A stretch of DNA of 64,000 nucleotides from Rhodanobacteraceae bacterium (GCA_030167125.1 CP126531.1:3202578-3266577); one strand, 5' to 3'. Shown: positions 44,801-54,131, numbered from the stretch's first letter. A program made the numbers and translations. Notes: generated by a model not told the origin, from the sequence alone.

Positions 44801-45214
44801 ATGGCCCTGAGCAATTCGTGGAGCAAAGCGTCGCCGTATTTCCTGAGCATCCTGCGCATCGTCGCGGCCTTCCTGTTCCTGTGCCACGGCGCGGACAAAC
44901 TGTTCCATCTGCCCGAAGGACCGTTCACGCTGATCTCCGCCGGGAAGCTGTTTACGCTGGTACCGGGCCTCGCCGGCATCCTGGAGTTCGGCGGCGGCTT
45001 GCTGCTGCTGTTCGGCCTGTTCTCGCGTCCGGTCGCTTTCATCCTGTCCGGTGAAATGGCGTTCGCCTATTTCATGGCGCATTTCCCGCACAACCACGTA
45101 TTCCCGTACCTCAACGGCGGTGACAGCGCCGTGCTGTTCTGCTTCGTGTTCCTGTACCTGTCCGCGGCAGGCCCCGGGCCGTTGAGCGCGGATCGCGCGC
45201 GCGGCCGTGCCTGA
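44801..45214 (+). CDS. DoxX-family inner-membrane protein
   Basis: 137 residues with four hydrophobic helices (~13-33, 55-77, 82-102, 110-128). 'RIVAAFLFLCHGADKLF' and 'AGILEFGGGLLLLFGLFSRPVA' fit the DoxX family. The role of most bacterial DoxX proteins is unclear (some link to respiratory or redox stress). GGAGAG precedes the ATG. Followed 11 bases later by the VOC gene, so probably a pair. Confidence 0.86.
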   Translation: MALSNSWSKASPYFLSILRIVAAFLFLCHGADKLFHLPEGPFTLISAGKLFTLVPGLAGILEFGGGLLLLFGLFSRPVAFILSGEMAFAYFMAHFPHNHVFPYLNGGDSAVLFCFVFLYLSAAGPGPLSADRARGRA

Positions 45215-45225
45215 AGGAGTTCGCC

Positions 45226-45600
45226 ATGCATCGCAGCCGACTGTGCAGCATCGTCATCGATTGCAGGACCGACGACCTCGAGGCCGCCGCGCAGTTCTGG
45301 TCGCAGGCATTGGGCCGGCCGTACAAGCCCGACAACGATGCGAAGTACGTCGACATCCAGACCGGCGACGACGAACCCATCGTGCTGGTGCAGAAGGTCG
45401 ACCACGAAAGCCGCGTGCATCTCGACATCGAGAGCGACGACATCGAGGCGGAAGTGCAGCGGCTCGAAGCGCTCGGCGCGAAGCGCGTGGCCGCGATCAA
45501 GACCTGGGTGGTGATGGAGGCGCCGACCGGCCAGCGCTTCTGCGTGGTCCGTCCGCAGCGCAACGGAAAGGTCGGACCCCACGCGAACACGTGGGAATGA
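45226..45600 (+). CDS. VOC-superfamily (glyoxalase/bleomycin-resistance-like) protein
   Basis: 124 residues. 'CSIVIDCRTDDLEAAAQFWSQALG', 'YVDIQTGDDEPIVLVQKV', 'SRVHLDIESDDIEAEVQRLEALGA' and 'WVVMEAPTGQRFCVVRPQ' form the two beta-alpha-beta-beta-beta modules of the vicinal oxygen chelate fold. It belongs to the subgroup annotated as glyoxalase-like domain. The potential ligands (His in 'VHLDI', Glu or Cys later) are present, but the reaction is unknown. AAGGAG precedes the ATG. Confidence 0.88.
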   Translation: MHRSRLCSIVIDCRTDDLEAAAQFWSQALGRPYKPDNDAKYVDIQTGDDEPIVLVQKVDHESRVHLDIESDDIEAEVQRLEALGAKRVAAIKTWVVMEAPTGQRFCVVRPQRNGKVGPHANTWE

Positions 45601-45823
45601 TTGCGCGACGCTTTGTCGGAAGTCAGGGCGAAGACGGGCGCTTGCGCGATGCCGTGGCATCGTGTGCCCGGCTGACGAGGCGCGCCGGGAGTGCGCCCGA
45701 ACGCTGAAGGCGGCCCGAGGGATGAGCGCCAAGGATGGCGCGAATAGCGCATGGCCAAGGATGGCCGGGCCGGCGCACGCATCAGGGACGGGGACTCACC
45801 GTCAATGACGGCGGATTGCATGA
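45601..45823. repeat. Gap with GGATGGC-type dispersed repeat
   Basis: Between the VOC gene and the permease (convergent). 45720-45800 contains GATGAGCGCCAAGGATGGCGC and GCATGGCCAAGGATGGCC: tandem short palindromes around AAGGATGG. A similar CAGGCCATGGATGGCC unit is at 59610. No gene or terminator was recognised. Confidence 0.6.
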
Positions 45824-47668
45824 CTATCGATGGAACACCACGTTCACCATCACCAGCGTGACGACCAGCATCACCGCCGTCAGTGGCAGGCCCACGCGCA
45901 AGAAGTCGCGCGGCTTGTAGCCGCCGGGGCCTGCCACGATCAGCAGCGTCGGGCTCGCGCCCGGAATCAGGAAGGTGTTGGACACCGACAGCGCCACGAT
46001 CAGCGCGTACACGGCGGGATTGCCGCCGGACGCCAGCGCGATGTTGATGGCCATCGGCACCATCATCACCGCGGTGCCGACGTGCGAAATGATCTGCGAG
46101 AACAGTAGCGCCAGGATCGCGATGAAGGCTTGGATCGTCCACTGCGGCAGGCCGCCCAGGTAGCGCATGATCTCCTGCGCCATCCACGCCGCGGTGCCCG
46201 TGGAATCCATCGAAATGCCCAGCGGGATCAGGCACGCCATCACGAAGATGGTTTTCCAGTTGATCGCGCCGTAAGCCTCGTCCATGTTGAGCACGCCGGC
46301 CAGCAGCATGCCGACCGCGCCGGTCATCATCGCGACCGATAGCCGCAAATCGGTGAACAGGCCAAGGCCCATCGCCAGCGCGAAGAACACCAGCGCGTAG
46401 CGGACCTTGCCGGGGCGCTGTTCCTCCGAAGGAATGTCGGTGACCGGCACCAGGTCGCGGCTTTCCGCGGCCAGCGCGAGGTCGCGCCAGTAGCTGTGCA
46501 GCACCAGCGAATCGCCCGCGCGCAGGATCATCTTGCGCACGTCTTCGCCGCGGGTCACTTCGTCGCCGCGGTTCACCGCCAGCACCGAGATGCCGTAGCG
46601 CTTGCGCAGCCGCAACTCGCCGATCTGCTGCTTGATGAATTTCGAGTTGGGCGGGATCACCACTTCGGAAATGCCCGCGCGCGTGGGATTGAACATGTCG
46701 GCCAAGGCCTGCACGCGGTTGCCGACGCGGCATTGCAGCGCCTGCGCGAACGCGTTGACGTCGGCGCGCGCGCCGAGCACGCCGAGCACGGTGCCGACCC
46801 AGATCAACTGGTCCGACGGCGGCGCGAGGCGCGCCTCGTTGCCGTTCTTGACCGCCAGGATCAGCGGCGCCTTTTCCAGCGTTTCGGCTTCGCCGATGCT
46901 CATGCCCACCAGCGGGCTGTCGGCGGTGACGGTCAGTTCCAGCACCTCGCCATCGATGCCGTAGGTGTCGGCGAAGTAGCTTTCGGTGCGTCCCGGCGTC
47001 ACCTTCGGCTTGTCGTCCTCGTCCGGCATCAGGCGGTGCGTGAACAGCGCGAAGTAGCCGATGCCGACCAGCAGCAGCGGAATGCCGATGGGCGTAATCG
47101 AGAACAGTGAAAACGGTTCGATGGTCTGCGCGCCGGGCGGCAGGTTGCGGTCGGCGCTCGCGATCAGGTCGTTGAGCAGGATCAGCGGCGAATTCGAGAT
47201 CAGCGTCATGCTGGTGCCGGCCAGGATGCAGAACGCCATCGGCAGCAGCAGGCGCTTCAACGGCACGCCGGTGCGCGCCGAGATGCGGCTGGCGACCGGC
47301 AGGAACAACGCGGCCAGCGCCTGGCTCTGGATGATCGACGACAAGCTGCCGACGGTGCTGTTGAGCAGCAGCGACACCCGGCTTTCCACGCCACCGGACA
47401 GGCGCAGGATGAAGGACGCGGCCTTGTTGAGCATCCCGGTGCGGTCGAGACCCGCGCCCATGATCATGATGCCCATCAGCGACAGTACGGCGTTCGACGC
47501 AAATCCGTCGAACAGTTGCGTCACCGGCATCAGCCCGGTAATGCCGATCACCACCAGCACCAGCAGCGCCACGATGTCGGCGCGCACCCATTCCAGGATC
47601 AGCATGATCACGGTGAAGCCGACCAGCCCGAGCACCAGCATCATGTCGGGAGTGAGGGTCAGCTCCAT
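45824..47668 (-). CDS. SLC13-type transporter with two RCK-C (TrkA-C) domains
   Basis: 614 residues. A membrane half of five to six helices (~8-195), then a soluble insert (~215-395) with two TrkA-C-like modules ('EVLELTVTADSPLVGMSIGEAETLEKAPLIL' and 'ISEVVIPPNSKFIKQQIGEL'), then a second membrane half. 'NSTVGSLSSIIQSQALAALFLPVA' and 'SHVGTAVMMVPMAINIA' are the paired divalent-anion:sodium symporter signatures (with the 'GT(A/S)' turn). Substrate unclear: sulfate, dicarboxylates and others are handled by close families. Sulfate uptake would suit the sulfotransferases, but that is speculation. It follows trmB on the same strand. Confidence 0.88.
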   Translation of the reverse strand: MELTLTPDMMLVLGLVGFTVIMLILEWVRADIVALLVLVVIGITGLMPVTQLFDGFASNAVLSLMGIMIMGAGLDRTGMLNKAASFILRLSGGVESRVSLLLNSTVGSLSSIIQSQALAALFLPVASRISARTGVPLKRLLLPMAFCILAGTSMTLISNSPLILLNDLIASADRNLPPGAQTIEPFSLFSITPIGIPLLLVGIGYFALFTHRLMPDEDDKPKVTPGRTESYFADTYGIDGEVLELTVTADSPLVGMSIGEAETLEKAPLILAVKNGNEARLAPPSDQLIWVGTVLGVLGARADVNAFAQALQCRVGNRVQALADMFNPTRAGISEVVIPPNSKFIKQQIGELRLRKRYGISVLAVNRGDEVTRGEDVRKMILRAGDSLVLHSYWRDLALAAESRDLVPVTDIPSEEQRPGKVRYALVFFALAMGLGLFTDLRLSVAMMTGAVGMLLAGVLNMDEAYGAINWKTIFVMACLIPLGISMDSTGTAAWMAQEIMRYLGGLPQWTIQAFIAILALLFSQIISHVGTAVMMVPMAINIALASGGNPAVYALIVALSVSNTFLIPGASPTLLIVAGPGGYKPRDFLRVGLPLTAVMLVVTLVMVNVVFHR

Positions 47669-47684
47669 TGGATCTTGGGGTCCG

Positions 47685-48464
47685 TCAGGTCAGTTTGCGT
47701 GAGTGGGTGCGCGATGGTCGCACACGGTCATACAACAGATCAGTAACCGGATGGCCGAGATCGATTCCGCGCCGCTCGAAACGCGTCTCGATCCGCCACG
47801 CCGGCCGCTTCGCTTCACCGCTGTCCCCCTTTCGCAATCGCCAGCCCGCTTGCGAGGCCAGCACTTCCCGCATGTGCGAAGCATACTCGGGCCAGTCGGT
47901 GGCGAGGTGCAGCAGGCCGCCCGTTTTCACGCGCGCCGCCAGCAGTTCGACGAACGAAGGTTGGATCAAACGCCGCTTGTGGTGGCGCTTCTTGGGCCAC
48001 GGATCTGGGAACCAGATGCGCACTTCGTCGAGCGCGGCTTCGGCGATTTCGTTGCGCAGCACCTCGACCGCGTCGTGGTTCCAGATTCGCACGTTGCGTG
48101 CATTGCGCGCTGCCAGCACATTCATCAGGCGGCCGACACCGGGGCGGTGCACCTCGATGCCGAGGTAATCGCGCGCGGGGTCGTGTTCGCCCGCCCACGC
48201 CAGCGCTTCGCCATTGCCGAAGCCGATCTCCAGCACGCGTGGCGCGGTGCGGCCGAACAGCGCATCGAGATCGCGGGGCTGACCTTGGTAGTCGATCCCG
48301 AAACGCGCCCAATGTTCCGCAAACGCGCGCTGTTGCGCAGGCGTGATGCGGCCTTCCCTCAGGACAAAGCTGCGAATGGTGCGTCGTGGCTTTTCTCCCT
48401 CCCCCGCTTGCGGGGGAGGGTTGGGGTGGGGGAAATCGCGCGAAGCTTCTCGGTGATTCGGCAT
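47685..48464 (-). CDS. trmB: tRNA (guanine-N7)-methyltransferase
   Basis: 259 residues from the ATG at 48464. SAM-dependent methylation of G46 in the tRNA variable loop. '[20 protein letters not shown]' (SAM loop), '[13 protein letters not shown]', '[20 protein letters not shown]' and '[13 protein letters not shown]' are the TrmB motifs. The first ~30 residues ('[12 protein letters not shown]') are encoded by a palindromic repeat, and no in-frame start exists between it and the conserved '[12 protein letters not shown]'. The N-terminus is therefore probably repeat-derived. Downstream of thiG on the same strand. Confidence 0.93.
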   Translation of the reverse strand: MPNHREASRDFPHPNPPPQAGEGEKPRRTIRSFVLREGRITPAQQRAFAEHWARFGIDYQGQPRDLDALFGRTAPRVLEIGFGNGEALAWAGEHDPARDYLGIEVHRPGVGRLMNVLAARNARNVRIWNHDAVEVLRNEIAEAALDEVRIWFPDPWPKKRHHKRRLIQPSFVELLAARVKTGGLLHLATDWPEYASHMREVLASQAGWRLRKGDSGEAKRPAWRIETRFERRGIDLGHPVTDLLYDRVRPSRTHSRKLT

Positions 48465-48520
48465 CGCGAGTTTTCCCCATCCGCCTTCGGCACCTTCCCC
48501 CGCAAGCGGGGGAAGGGGAA
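48393..48520. repeat. CCTCCCCCGCTTGCGGGGGAGG-type palindromic element
   Basis: CCTCCCCCGC-TTGC-GGGGGAGG lies at the left, with GTTGGGGTGGGGG behind it; CTTCCCCCGCAAGCGGGGGAAG ends the element just before the thiG stop. This GGGTTGGGGTGGGGG element is widespread in proteobacterial intergenic regions. Here it spans from the 3' side of thiG into the trmB coding start. Confidence 0.8.
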
Positions 48521-48524
48521 GCAA

Positions 48525-49337
48525 TCAGTTGATCAACCCATCGATCGGACTGGATGCCGACGCGTAGCGCTTGCGCGGGATGCGTCCGGCGCGGAACGCG
48601 GCGCGTCCGGCCTCGATGGCACATTTCATCGCGTGCGCCATCAGCACCGGATCTTTCGCATGCGCGATCGCGGTGTTCATCAGCACGCCGTCGCAGCCGA
48701 GTTCCATCGCCAGCGCCGCGTCCGACGCGGTGCCGACGCCGGCGTCGACGATTACCGGGATCTTGGCGTTCTCGACGATCTCCATGATGGTGTAGCGGTT
48801 CTGGATGCCGAGTCCCGAACCGATCGGCGCGGCCAGCGGCATTACGGCGACGCAACCCAGCTCCTCGAAGCGTCGCGCCAGCAGGGGATCGTCGGTGGTG
48901 TACACCATCACGTCGAAGCCGTCCTTCACCAGCATTTCGGCGGCGGCGAGGGTTTCGATGATGTCGGGGAACAGCGTCTTCTGGTCGCCGATCGTTTCCA
49001 GCTTGACCAGCGAATGCCCGTCCAGCAGTTCGCGCGCGAGCCGGCAGGTGCGCAGGCATTCGTCTGCGGTGCGGCAACCCGCGGTGTTGGGCAGCAGCGT
49101 GTAACGCTCGGGTGGCAGCACATCGAGCAGGTTCGGCTCGCCGGGATTCTGCCCGAGGTTCATGCGCCGCACCGCGAAGGTGATGATTTCCGAGCCTGCG
49201 GCCTCGGTCGCACGGCGGGTTTCGTCGAGATCCTTGTATTTGCCGGTGCCGGTCAGCAGGCGCGAGCGATAGGCGTGTCCTGCGATCACTAGCGGATCGG
49301 GAAGGTCGGAAACGACGGTTTGCGGCAGGGCGTTCAT
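48525..49337 (-). CDS. thiG: Thiazole synthase
   Basis: 270 residues from the ATG at 49337. It forms the thiazole phosphate ring of thiamine from deoxyxylulose phosphate, dehydroglycine and ThiS-thiocarboxylate. '[12 protein letters not shown]', the Schiff-base Lys K112 in '[10 protein letters not shown]', '[19 protein letters not shown]' and '[15 protein letters not shown]' identify it. It follows thiS by 63 bases. No TPP riboswitch was seen upstream of the pair. Confidence 0.96.
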   Translation of the reverse strand: MNALPQTVVSDLPDPLVIAGHAYRSRLLTGTGKYKDLDETRRATEAAGSEIITFAVRRMNLGQNPGEPNLLDVLPPERYTLLPNTAGCRTADECLRTCRLARELLDGHSLVKLETIGDQKTLFPDIIETLAAAEMLVKDGFDVMVYTTDDPLLARRFEELGCVAVMPLAAPIGSGLGIQNRYTIMEIVENAKIPVIVDAGVGTASDAALAMELGCDGVLMNTAIAHAKDPVLMAHAMKCAIEAGRAAFRAGRIPRKRYASASSPIDGLIN

Positions 49338-49400
49338 GGCATGCGTGCAGGAAAGCAAAAGGCGATTGTAATACGCCGGTCCTGCAGCCTTGCCTGCGTT

Positions 49401-49601
49401 TCAGCCGCCCCCTATCGCCTGCACGATCTCCACGCGATCGCCTTCATGCAAAGAGTGTTGTGCATGCCGGCTGCGCGGGATGATTTCGCGGTTCACTTCC
49501 ACCGCGACGCGGCGATCGCCGTATCCGGTTCCTTCGAGCAGCCCGGCCACGGTGGTGGCCGGGCCGCATTCGTGCGGTTCGCCGTTGAGGAAGATCTTCA
49601 T
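49401..49601 (-). CDS. thiS: Sulfur carrier protein ThiS
   Basis: 66 residues, ubiquitin-like fold. 'KIFLNGEPHE' at the start and the obligatory C-terminal Gly-Gly ('AIGGG') that is adenylated and thiocarboxylated. Upstream of thiG on the same strand. A GC-rich 8-bp hairpin (CCCGCGGC/GCCGCGGG, ~49617-49636) separates it from the DUF6600 gene. Confidence 0.93.
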   Translation of the reverse strand: MKIFLNGEPHECGPATTVAGLLEGTGYGDRRVAVEVNREIIPRSRHAQHSLHEGDRVEIVQAIGGG

Positions 49602-49664
49602 CCCGGAAGTTTAACGCCCCGCGGCTGAAGCCGCGGGACGTTGCTGTCAACGTTGATCGCGCCG

Positions 49665-52124
49665 TCAGCGATTGCCGCTGCTCGGCGGCGGGCGCTTGCT
49701 CGACGGCGGCTCGCGGCGTTGCGGTGGCGGATTGTTGCGCGGTTGCGGGGCACGTTGCATTTCGCGCTGCTGCACCTGTTGCTGGCGCATCTGCATCTCG
49801 CGCTGTTGCTGTTGCATCTGTATCTCGCGTTGCTGCTGTTGCATCTGCACGGCGCGTTGTTGTTCCTGCAGCTGGCGTTGCTGCTGTGCCTGTTGGTCGC
49901 GAGCACGCTGCTGTTCCTGCATCTGTGCCTGGCGTTGCTGCGCCTGCTGTTCACGCATGCGTTGCTGCTCCTGTGCCTGTGCCTGCGCCTGGCGCTGCTG
50001 CTGCATTTGCAGGTCACGCGCACGTTGTTGCGCCTGTTGCGCTTGCTGCTCGCGCGCGCGTTGCTGCGCCTGCGCTTCCGCCTCCCGCTGCTGCTGTGCG
50101 GCGCGATTGTCGACTGGCTGCGGTGCGCGTTCGACCGGCTGCACCACCGGCAGCCGGCCCGATGCGGGCGCGTTCCGCTGCGGCTCCGCGGGACGGACCA
50201 CGGGCGGACGCGGCAGCGTGTCGGACTGGTTGGGATGCGCGAAGCGCGCGGACGGCAATTCGTTGGGACGCGGCGGCGCGCTGCCGACCGGATTGACCGG
50301 CGCCTGGATGGGATGCACGGTGTTCTTGAACGGTTCGGTCGGACTCGGACGACGCGCGGACGGCTCGCCGGGGCGCGGCGCTGCCACGGAGCGTGCCGGT
50401 TGGGTGCGCGCCGCCGGTTCCGAGGGCCGCGGCGGTGTCGCGCGGTGCATGGCGCCGATCGCGGCGGCGCCGGCAGCGATGCCTGCCGCGGCGGGAACCA
50501 GCTTCACGCGCTCCTCGCGCGGCGCAGGCTCCGTTTTGCGCAGGTTCTGCAGCTGCGCCGGCGTCAACGGCTGGCCGTGCTGGCTGGCGATGACTTTCTG
50601 GCGCGCGGCGAAATCGACCGGACGCGGCGGCGGCTGGTGTCGTGCGACCACCGGACGGGCAAACGGCTCGCGGCCCTTGATCACGGTGGGCCGCATCGTC
50701 GGATTGCGCAAGCCCAGACTGCTCCGGTCGGGGACGACGGCGGGCCGCAGCGCGACTTCGGAGCGTGCAAGCTGCGTGCGATCGAGCTTCAGCACCGCGG
50801 GACGTACCGGGCGCGCGCCGGTGAAGACGTTGCGTGGTACCGCTGTCACGGCACCCGGCATGGCGCGGTAGGCATAGTCATGCCCGCCGCGCGGCGGAGC
50901 GCGGCCGGCCTGATAGTCGGTGTAGAAGTTGTTGATCACCGTCTTGTTGATGTAGACGTTGCGGATGTTGGTGACGTTGACGTTGGTGAAGTAGTTGCGC
51001 GAGGCAGGGAACCACGGCGTATACACGTCGCGCGGCCCCAGCGGGAACCAGCCCACGGGTCCGCCGCCGCCGATGTTGATCGAAAGCGACAAGCCCGATC
51101 CGCCGATGAAGGCCACCAGCGCCGGTGCGTACACCGGCTGCACCTGCACCGGTCCCGGCATCCAGCCCCAACGGTCGCGGACGTAAACCCAGCGGCCGTA
51201 ATGGAACGGCGCGAAGCCCCACGGTTCGTCGCCCACCCAGGTCCAGCCCCATGGATCGATCCACGCCCAGTGGCCGTAGCGGTACGGCGCCCAACCCGCC
51301 GGCACCGAACTCGGGTACCACACGGTGCCGTAGTCGGGCGTGCTGTCCCATTGGCCGTACTGGTCGAGGTCTTCGCTGCCGATCATGTCGGGCGGGACGT
51401 ATTGCTGTTCCTGCCGCACGTAGCGGTTGTAGTTCGCGTCGCGCGCTTCGCAGAAGCTGTCGAAATCGTCGGGTTGTGGCAGCGCGTTGGCTTGGACGTC
51501 GGCGAGCGTCGAATCATTGAAGCGGTAGGACGTTCCCGCCGCCACTTGCCGGCTGACGCCGTTCTCGCCGTACACGGTGCCCGAACCCTGGAACACGGTC
51601 ACCATGCTGCCGGTGCCGCTGGGATCATCGTCGATGCGATAGATGCCGGGCTGCGCGGCGACGAACGCCACGGTCGGCGTATCCACCTCGAAGGTTTCGC
51701 CTTGCGCGAGCTGGCGCACCGCGACGTTCAACGTGCCTTGCGAAAGCTCGACCTGCACGTTGTTCTGGTCGAGGTTGAGGAAATCGAAGGCGCTGCCGTT
51801 GTCAATGCGGATCGAGGCATCGCCAAGCTCGAGCACCGCGCGGCCATCGTTGCCGGTCAGCAGGCGGTCGCCGATCACCATCGGACGGTTGACCTCGACC
51901 GAACCCCAGTCGCTCTCGCCGGCCGGTGCGAACTGCACCTGCCCGGAAAGATAGGCGAGCCGCGCGACGCGGCCGGGCGCCTGGTCGGAATTGTCGTAGG
52001 CCTGCGACTGGTCGGCGGGCTGGGAGTCGTCGTATTGCTGAGCCTGGACCGTGGCCGCGCCGAGCAGCAGGGCACAGACGCCGGCGGCGACGAGCAACTG
52101 ACGCGAAAGACGGAAGCGGGACAT
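49665..52124 (-). CDS. Secreted FecR/DUF6600 protein with Gln-rich tail
   Basis: 819 residues. A signal peptide ends 'GAATVQAQ' (~29). A FecR-like beta domain lies at ~50-190 ('VARLAYLSGQVQFAPAGESDW', 'GTLNVAVRQL', 'VATPTVAFVA'-like). A Trp/Tyr-rich DUF6600 segment ('YRYGHWAWIDPWGWTWVGDEPW') is at ~278-312. A Pro-rich basic linker holds a short Gly/Ala hydrophobic run near 545. A tail at ~680-790 is almost entirely Gln, Arg and Met/Ala, ending 'PPPSSGNR'. Probably periplasmic or envelope-associated. The function of DUF6600 is unknown. The Q-rich tail is low-complexity and may vary in length between strains. Confidence 0.88.
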   Translation of the reverse strand: MSRFRLSRQLLVAAGVCALLLGAATVQAQQYDDSQPADQSQAYDNSDQAPGRVARLAYLSGQVQFAPAGESDWGSVEVNRPMVIGDRLLTGNDGRAVLELGDASIRIDNGSAFDFLNLDQNNVQVELSQGTLNVAVRQLAQGETFEVDTPTVAFVAAQPGIYRIDDDPSGTGSMVTVFQGSGTVYGENGVSRQVAAGTSYRFNDSTLADVQANALPQPDDFDSFCEARDANYNRYVRQEQQYVPPDMIGSEDLDQYGQWDSTPDYGTVWYPSSVPAGWAPYRYGHWAWIDPWGWTWVGDEPWGFAPFHYGRWVYVRDRWGWMPGPVQVQPVYAPALVAFIGGSGLSLSINIGGGGPVGWFPLGPRDVYTPWFPASRNYFTNVNVTNIRNVYINKTVINNFYTDYQAGRAPPRGGHDYAYRAMPGAVTAVPRNVFTGARPVRPAVLKLDRTQLARSEVALRPAVVPDRSSLGLRNPTMRPTVIKGREPFARPVVARHQPPPRPVDFAARQKVIASQHGQPLTPAQLQNLRKTEPAPREERVKLVPAAAGIAAGAAAIGAMHRATPPRPSEPAARTQPARSVAAPRPGEPSARRPSPTEPFKNTVHPIQAPVNPVGSAPPRPNELPSARFAHPNQSDTLPRPPVVRPAEPQRNAPASGRLPVVQPVERAPQPVDNRAAQQQREAEAQAQQRAREQQAQQAQQRARDLQMQQQRQAQAQAQEQQRMREQQAQQRQAQMQEQQRARDQQAQQQRQLQEQQRAVQMQQQQREIQMQQQQREMQMRQQQVQQREMQRAPQPRNNPPPQRREPPSSKRPPPSSGNR

Positions 52125-52325
52125 GGGAAACCCCCGTGGCGATCCGGGCGCGTGTGGAATGCGTCGGTGCGGCGCCCCTCGTCCGACGCGCTCATATCAA
52201 CCTAGCCGCGCTGAATGCGCGCCTGCTGCATTGAGTATCCTAAGCATGGCCTAAGAAAGCGTTTAGCCGGCGTTCGGCGGTCGTTGCGCGGCCGCCGCGC
52301 GCATCGCTAACATCGCCCTTCCGGC
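52125..52325. other. Gap upstream of the DUF6600 gene and tRNA-Gly
   Basis: About 200 bases with no gene. It contains the divergent promoters of the DUF6600 gene and tRNA-Gly: an AT-richer patch with GAGTATCCTAAGCATGGCCTAA near 52232-52255 is the only promoter-like stretch noticed. Confidence 0.4.
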
Positions 52326-52396
52326 GCGGGTGTAGCTCAATGGTAGAGCTGTAGCTTCCCAAGCTACTGACGAGGGTTCGATTCCCTTCACCCGCT
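52326..52396 (+). tRNA. tRNA-Gly (anticodon CCC)
   Basis: A cloverleaf: acceptor GCGGGTG/CACCCGC, D-arm GCTCAATGGTAGAGC, anticodon stem GTAGC/GCTAC with loop TTCCCAA (anticodon CCC), T-arm GAGGGTTCGATTCCCTT, discriminator T. CCA is not encoded (TGG follows), so it must be added by the CCA-adding enzyme. Confidence 0.95.
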
Positions 52397-52399
52397 TGG

Positions 52400-52525
52400 T
52401 TTTGCGATCGTCCATGATCGCTGCGTTCCCGGCGGTCTCGTAACCGAAAAAGATTTTGGTTTCGTCAGCATCGCCGCGGCCTTCCCCTGGCCTGACTTTC
52501 AACAAAAGCGGCTTCGAGCGAAACA
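52400..52525. repeat. Dispersed repeat, copy C (inverted)
   Basis: TTTTGCGATCGTCCATGATCGC at the left and CTGGCCTGACTTTCAACAAAAGCGGCTTCGAGC at the right are the reverse complement of the ends of copies A and B. It fills the gap between tRNA-Gly and rimK. Confidence 0.68.
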
Positions 52526-52544
52526 CTTCTACAGAGCCTCTTTA

Positions 52545-53450
52545 GTGAAGATCGCGATCCTGTCCCGCAATTCGCGGCTGTATTCCACGGCGCGGCTGGT
52601 CGCTGCGGCGCGCGCACGGGGCCACCGCGTGCGCGTGCTCGATCCCTTGCGCTGCTACATGCGGATTGCCAGAGACGGCTTCGTCGTGCATTACGGCGGC
52701 CGCGCGCTGAAGGGCGTCGAGGCGGTGATCCCGCGCATCGGCGCTTCGGTGACGTTCTACGGCACCGCCGTGCTGCGCCAGTTCGAAATGATGGGCGTGT
52801 ACACGCCGAGCTGCTCCGATGCGGTACTGCGCGCGCGCGACAAGCTGCGCAGCCTGCAGATCCTTGCCAGCCATGGCATCGACCTGCCGGTGACGGTGTT
52901 CGGCGACAACCCGGACGACACCTCGGACCTTCTGAACATGCTCGGCCCAGCGCCGCACGTCATCAAGCTCAACGAAGGCGCGCAGGGCAGCGGCGTGGTG
53001 CTGGCGGAGAAAGCCGCGGCGTCGCAGAGCGTGATCGAAGCGTTCCGCGGCCTGTACGCCAATTTCCTGGTGCAGGAATTCGTGCGCGAAGCCAACGGAC
53101 GCGACGTGCGCTGCTTCGTGGTCGGCGATCAGGTGGTCGCGGCCATGCAACGCGCCGCGGTGGATGGCGACTTCCGCGCCAACCTGCACCGCGGCGGCAC
53201 CGGCAGCCGCGTCAAGCTGTCCGCGGCGGAACGCGCGATCGCCCTGCGCGCGGCGAAAGTGCTCGGGCTCGGCATCGCCGGCGTGGACCTGCTGCGCTCC
53301 GCGCGGGGACCGCTGGTGCTGGAGGTCAACGCCTCGCCCGGGCTGGAAGGCATCGAGACCGTGTCCGGCGTGGATGTCGCCGACGCGGTGATCAGGCATC
53401 TGGAAGCTTCGTTGGCAGGCGCCCGCGTCCCCGTCAGTCGCCAGGAGTAG
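52545..53450 (+). CDS. rimK: Ribosomal protein S6--L-glutamate ligase
   Basis: 301 residues from a GTG start (MKIAILSRN). ATP-grasp enzyme adding Glu residues to the C-terminus of S6. '[25 protein letters not shown]', '[23 protein letters not shown]', '[15 protein letters not shown]', '[21 protein letters not shown]', '[19 protein letters not shown]' and the metal-binding '[14 protein letters not shown]' match RimK closely. No rpsF in the window. The upstream gap is the dispersed repeat plus a short AT-rich piece. Confidence 0.95.
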   Translation: MKIAILSRNSRLYSTARLVAAARARGHRVRVLDPLRCYMRIARDGFVVHYGGRALKGVEAVIPRIGASVTFYGTAVLRQFEMMGVYTPSCSDAVLRARDKLRSLQILASHGIDLPVTVFGDNPDDTSDLLNMLGPAPHVIKLNEGAQGSGVVLAEKAAASQSVIEAFRGLYANFLVQEFVREANGRDVRCFVVGDQVVAAMQRAAVDGDFRANLHRGGTGSRVKLSAAERAIALRAAKVLGLGIAGVDLLRSARGPLVLEVNASPGLEGIETVSGVDVADAVIRHLEASLAGARVPVSRQE

Positions 53451-53546
53451 ACCACGACACGCTTAGTACGAAGCAAATCGTTGACAGCCTGCCGGTACGT
53501 GTCTAGGATGTCTCGTACTCCGCGCCATCCACCGTCAGGGGGTCCA

Positions 53547-54131
53547 ATGAAAGCGTCCCGTTTGTCCATTCTTTCGGTCATAGCCGCTGCATTGGTTTTG
53601 CAAGGCTATGCGGCGGCGGGCGGTACCCCGCCGGGCAATGCTTCCATCCCCGCGCCAGCGTCGACTGCGGTTCCGGTTGCGCAGACCGGGAGTTCACCCG
53701 TGGCCAGTGTTCCCGAAGAAAACGGCAAGCCAGTGGTCAAAGCGGATACCAAGGACAACTTTGCGGCGATCGTCGCGGCCATTCACCAGCAAATGCAGCC
53801 GGGCGGTCGCTGGCAATACATCGACAAAGGTGAGCGAACCACCCTCGATGACACATTTGCCGACATGGGCAAGTTGTACGATCAGTTCGGGACCGTGGAC
53901 AAGATGGATCAGAATGCCACGATGCGGTTGCTTGCCGATCAAAGTACCGTCAATGCCATACTGACCAAGAAGGATGGCGACCGGCTGGTTTGCCAGACCG
54001 AACTGCCTGTGGGTTCGCACTTGCCAGTCAAGACTTGCAAGACCTACGCACAGATCCAGGCCGAACATCACGCCGCACAGGAATTCATGCGCGAGCGAGG
54101 CGCCACGCTTCAGAAAGAAACGGGACATTGA
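53547..54131 (+). CDS. Secreted protein of unknown function
   Basis: 194 residues. A signal peptide covers ~1-25 ('SILSVIAAALVLQGYAAAGG'), followed by a Pro/Ala-rich linker (~26-60). A conserved-looking core at ~65-194 contains 'GGRWQYIDKGERTTLDDTFADMGKLYDQFG', two Cys (in 'RLVCQTEL' and 'VKTCKTYA') and a charged C-terminal helix. AGGGGG precedes the ATG. The two Cys may form a disulfide in the periplasm. No named family was recognised. Lower GC than its neighbours in places, but no sign of an element around it. Confidence 0.82.
   Translation: MKASRLSILSVIAAALVLQGYAAAGGTPPGNASIPAPASTAVPVAQTGSSPVASVPEENGKPVVKADTKDNFAAIVAAIHQQMQPGGRWQYIDKGERTTLDDTFADMGKLYDQFGTVDKMDQNATMRLLADQSTVNAILTKKDGDRLVCQTELPVGSHLPVKTCKTYAQIQAEHHAAQEFMRERGATLQKETGH

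Noticed and set aside
45824..47668. Permease as a dedicated sulfate importer for the sulfotransferases
   Set aside because: The SLC13/RCK-C family transports several anions and the gene lies 36 kb away; the link is only speculation.
49617..49636. CCCGCGGC/GCCGCGGG hairpin as terminator of the DUF6600 gene
   Set aside because: No T-run follows on the minus strand; only weak evidence.
49602..49664. TPP riboswitch before thiS
   Set aside because: The gap is only 63 bases and lacks the CTGAGA and ACCTGA-type conserved boxes.
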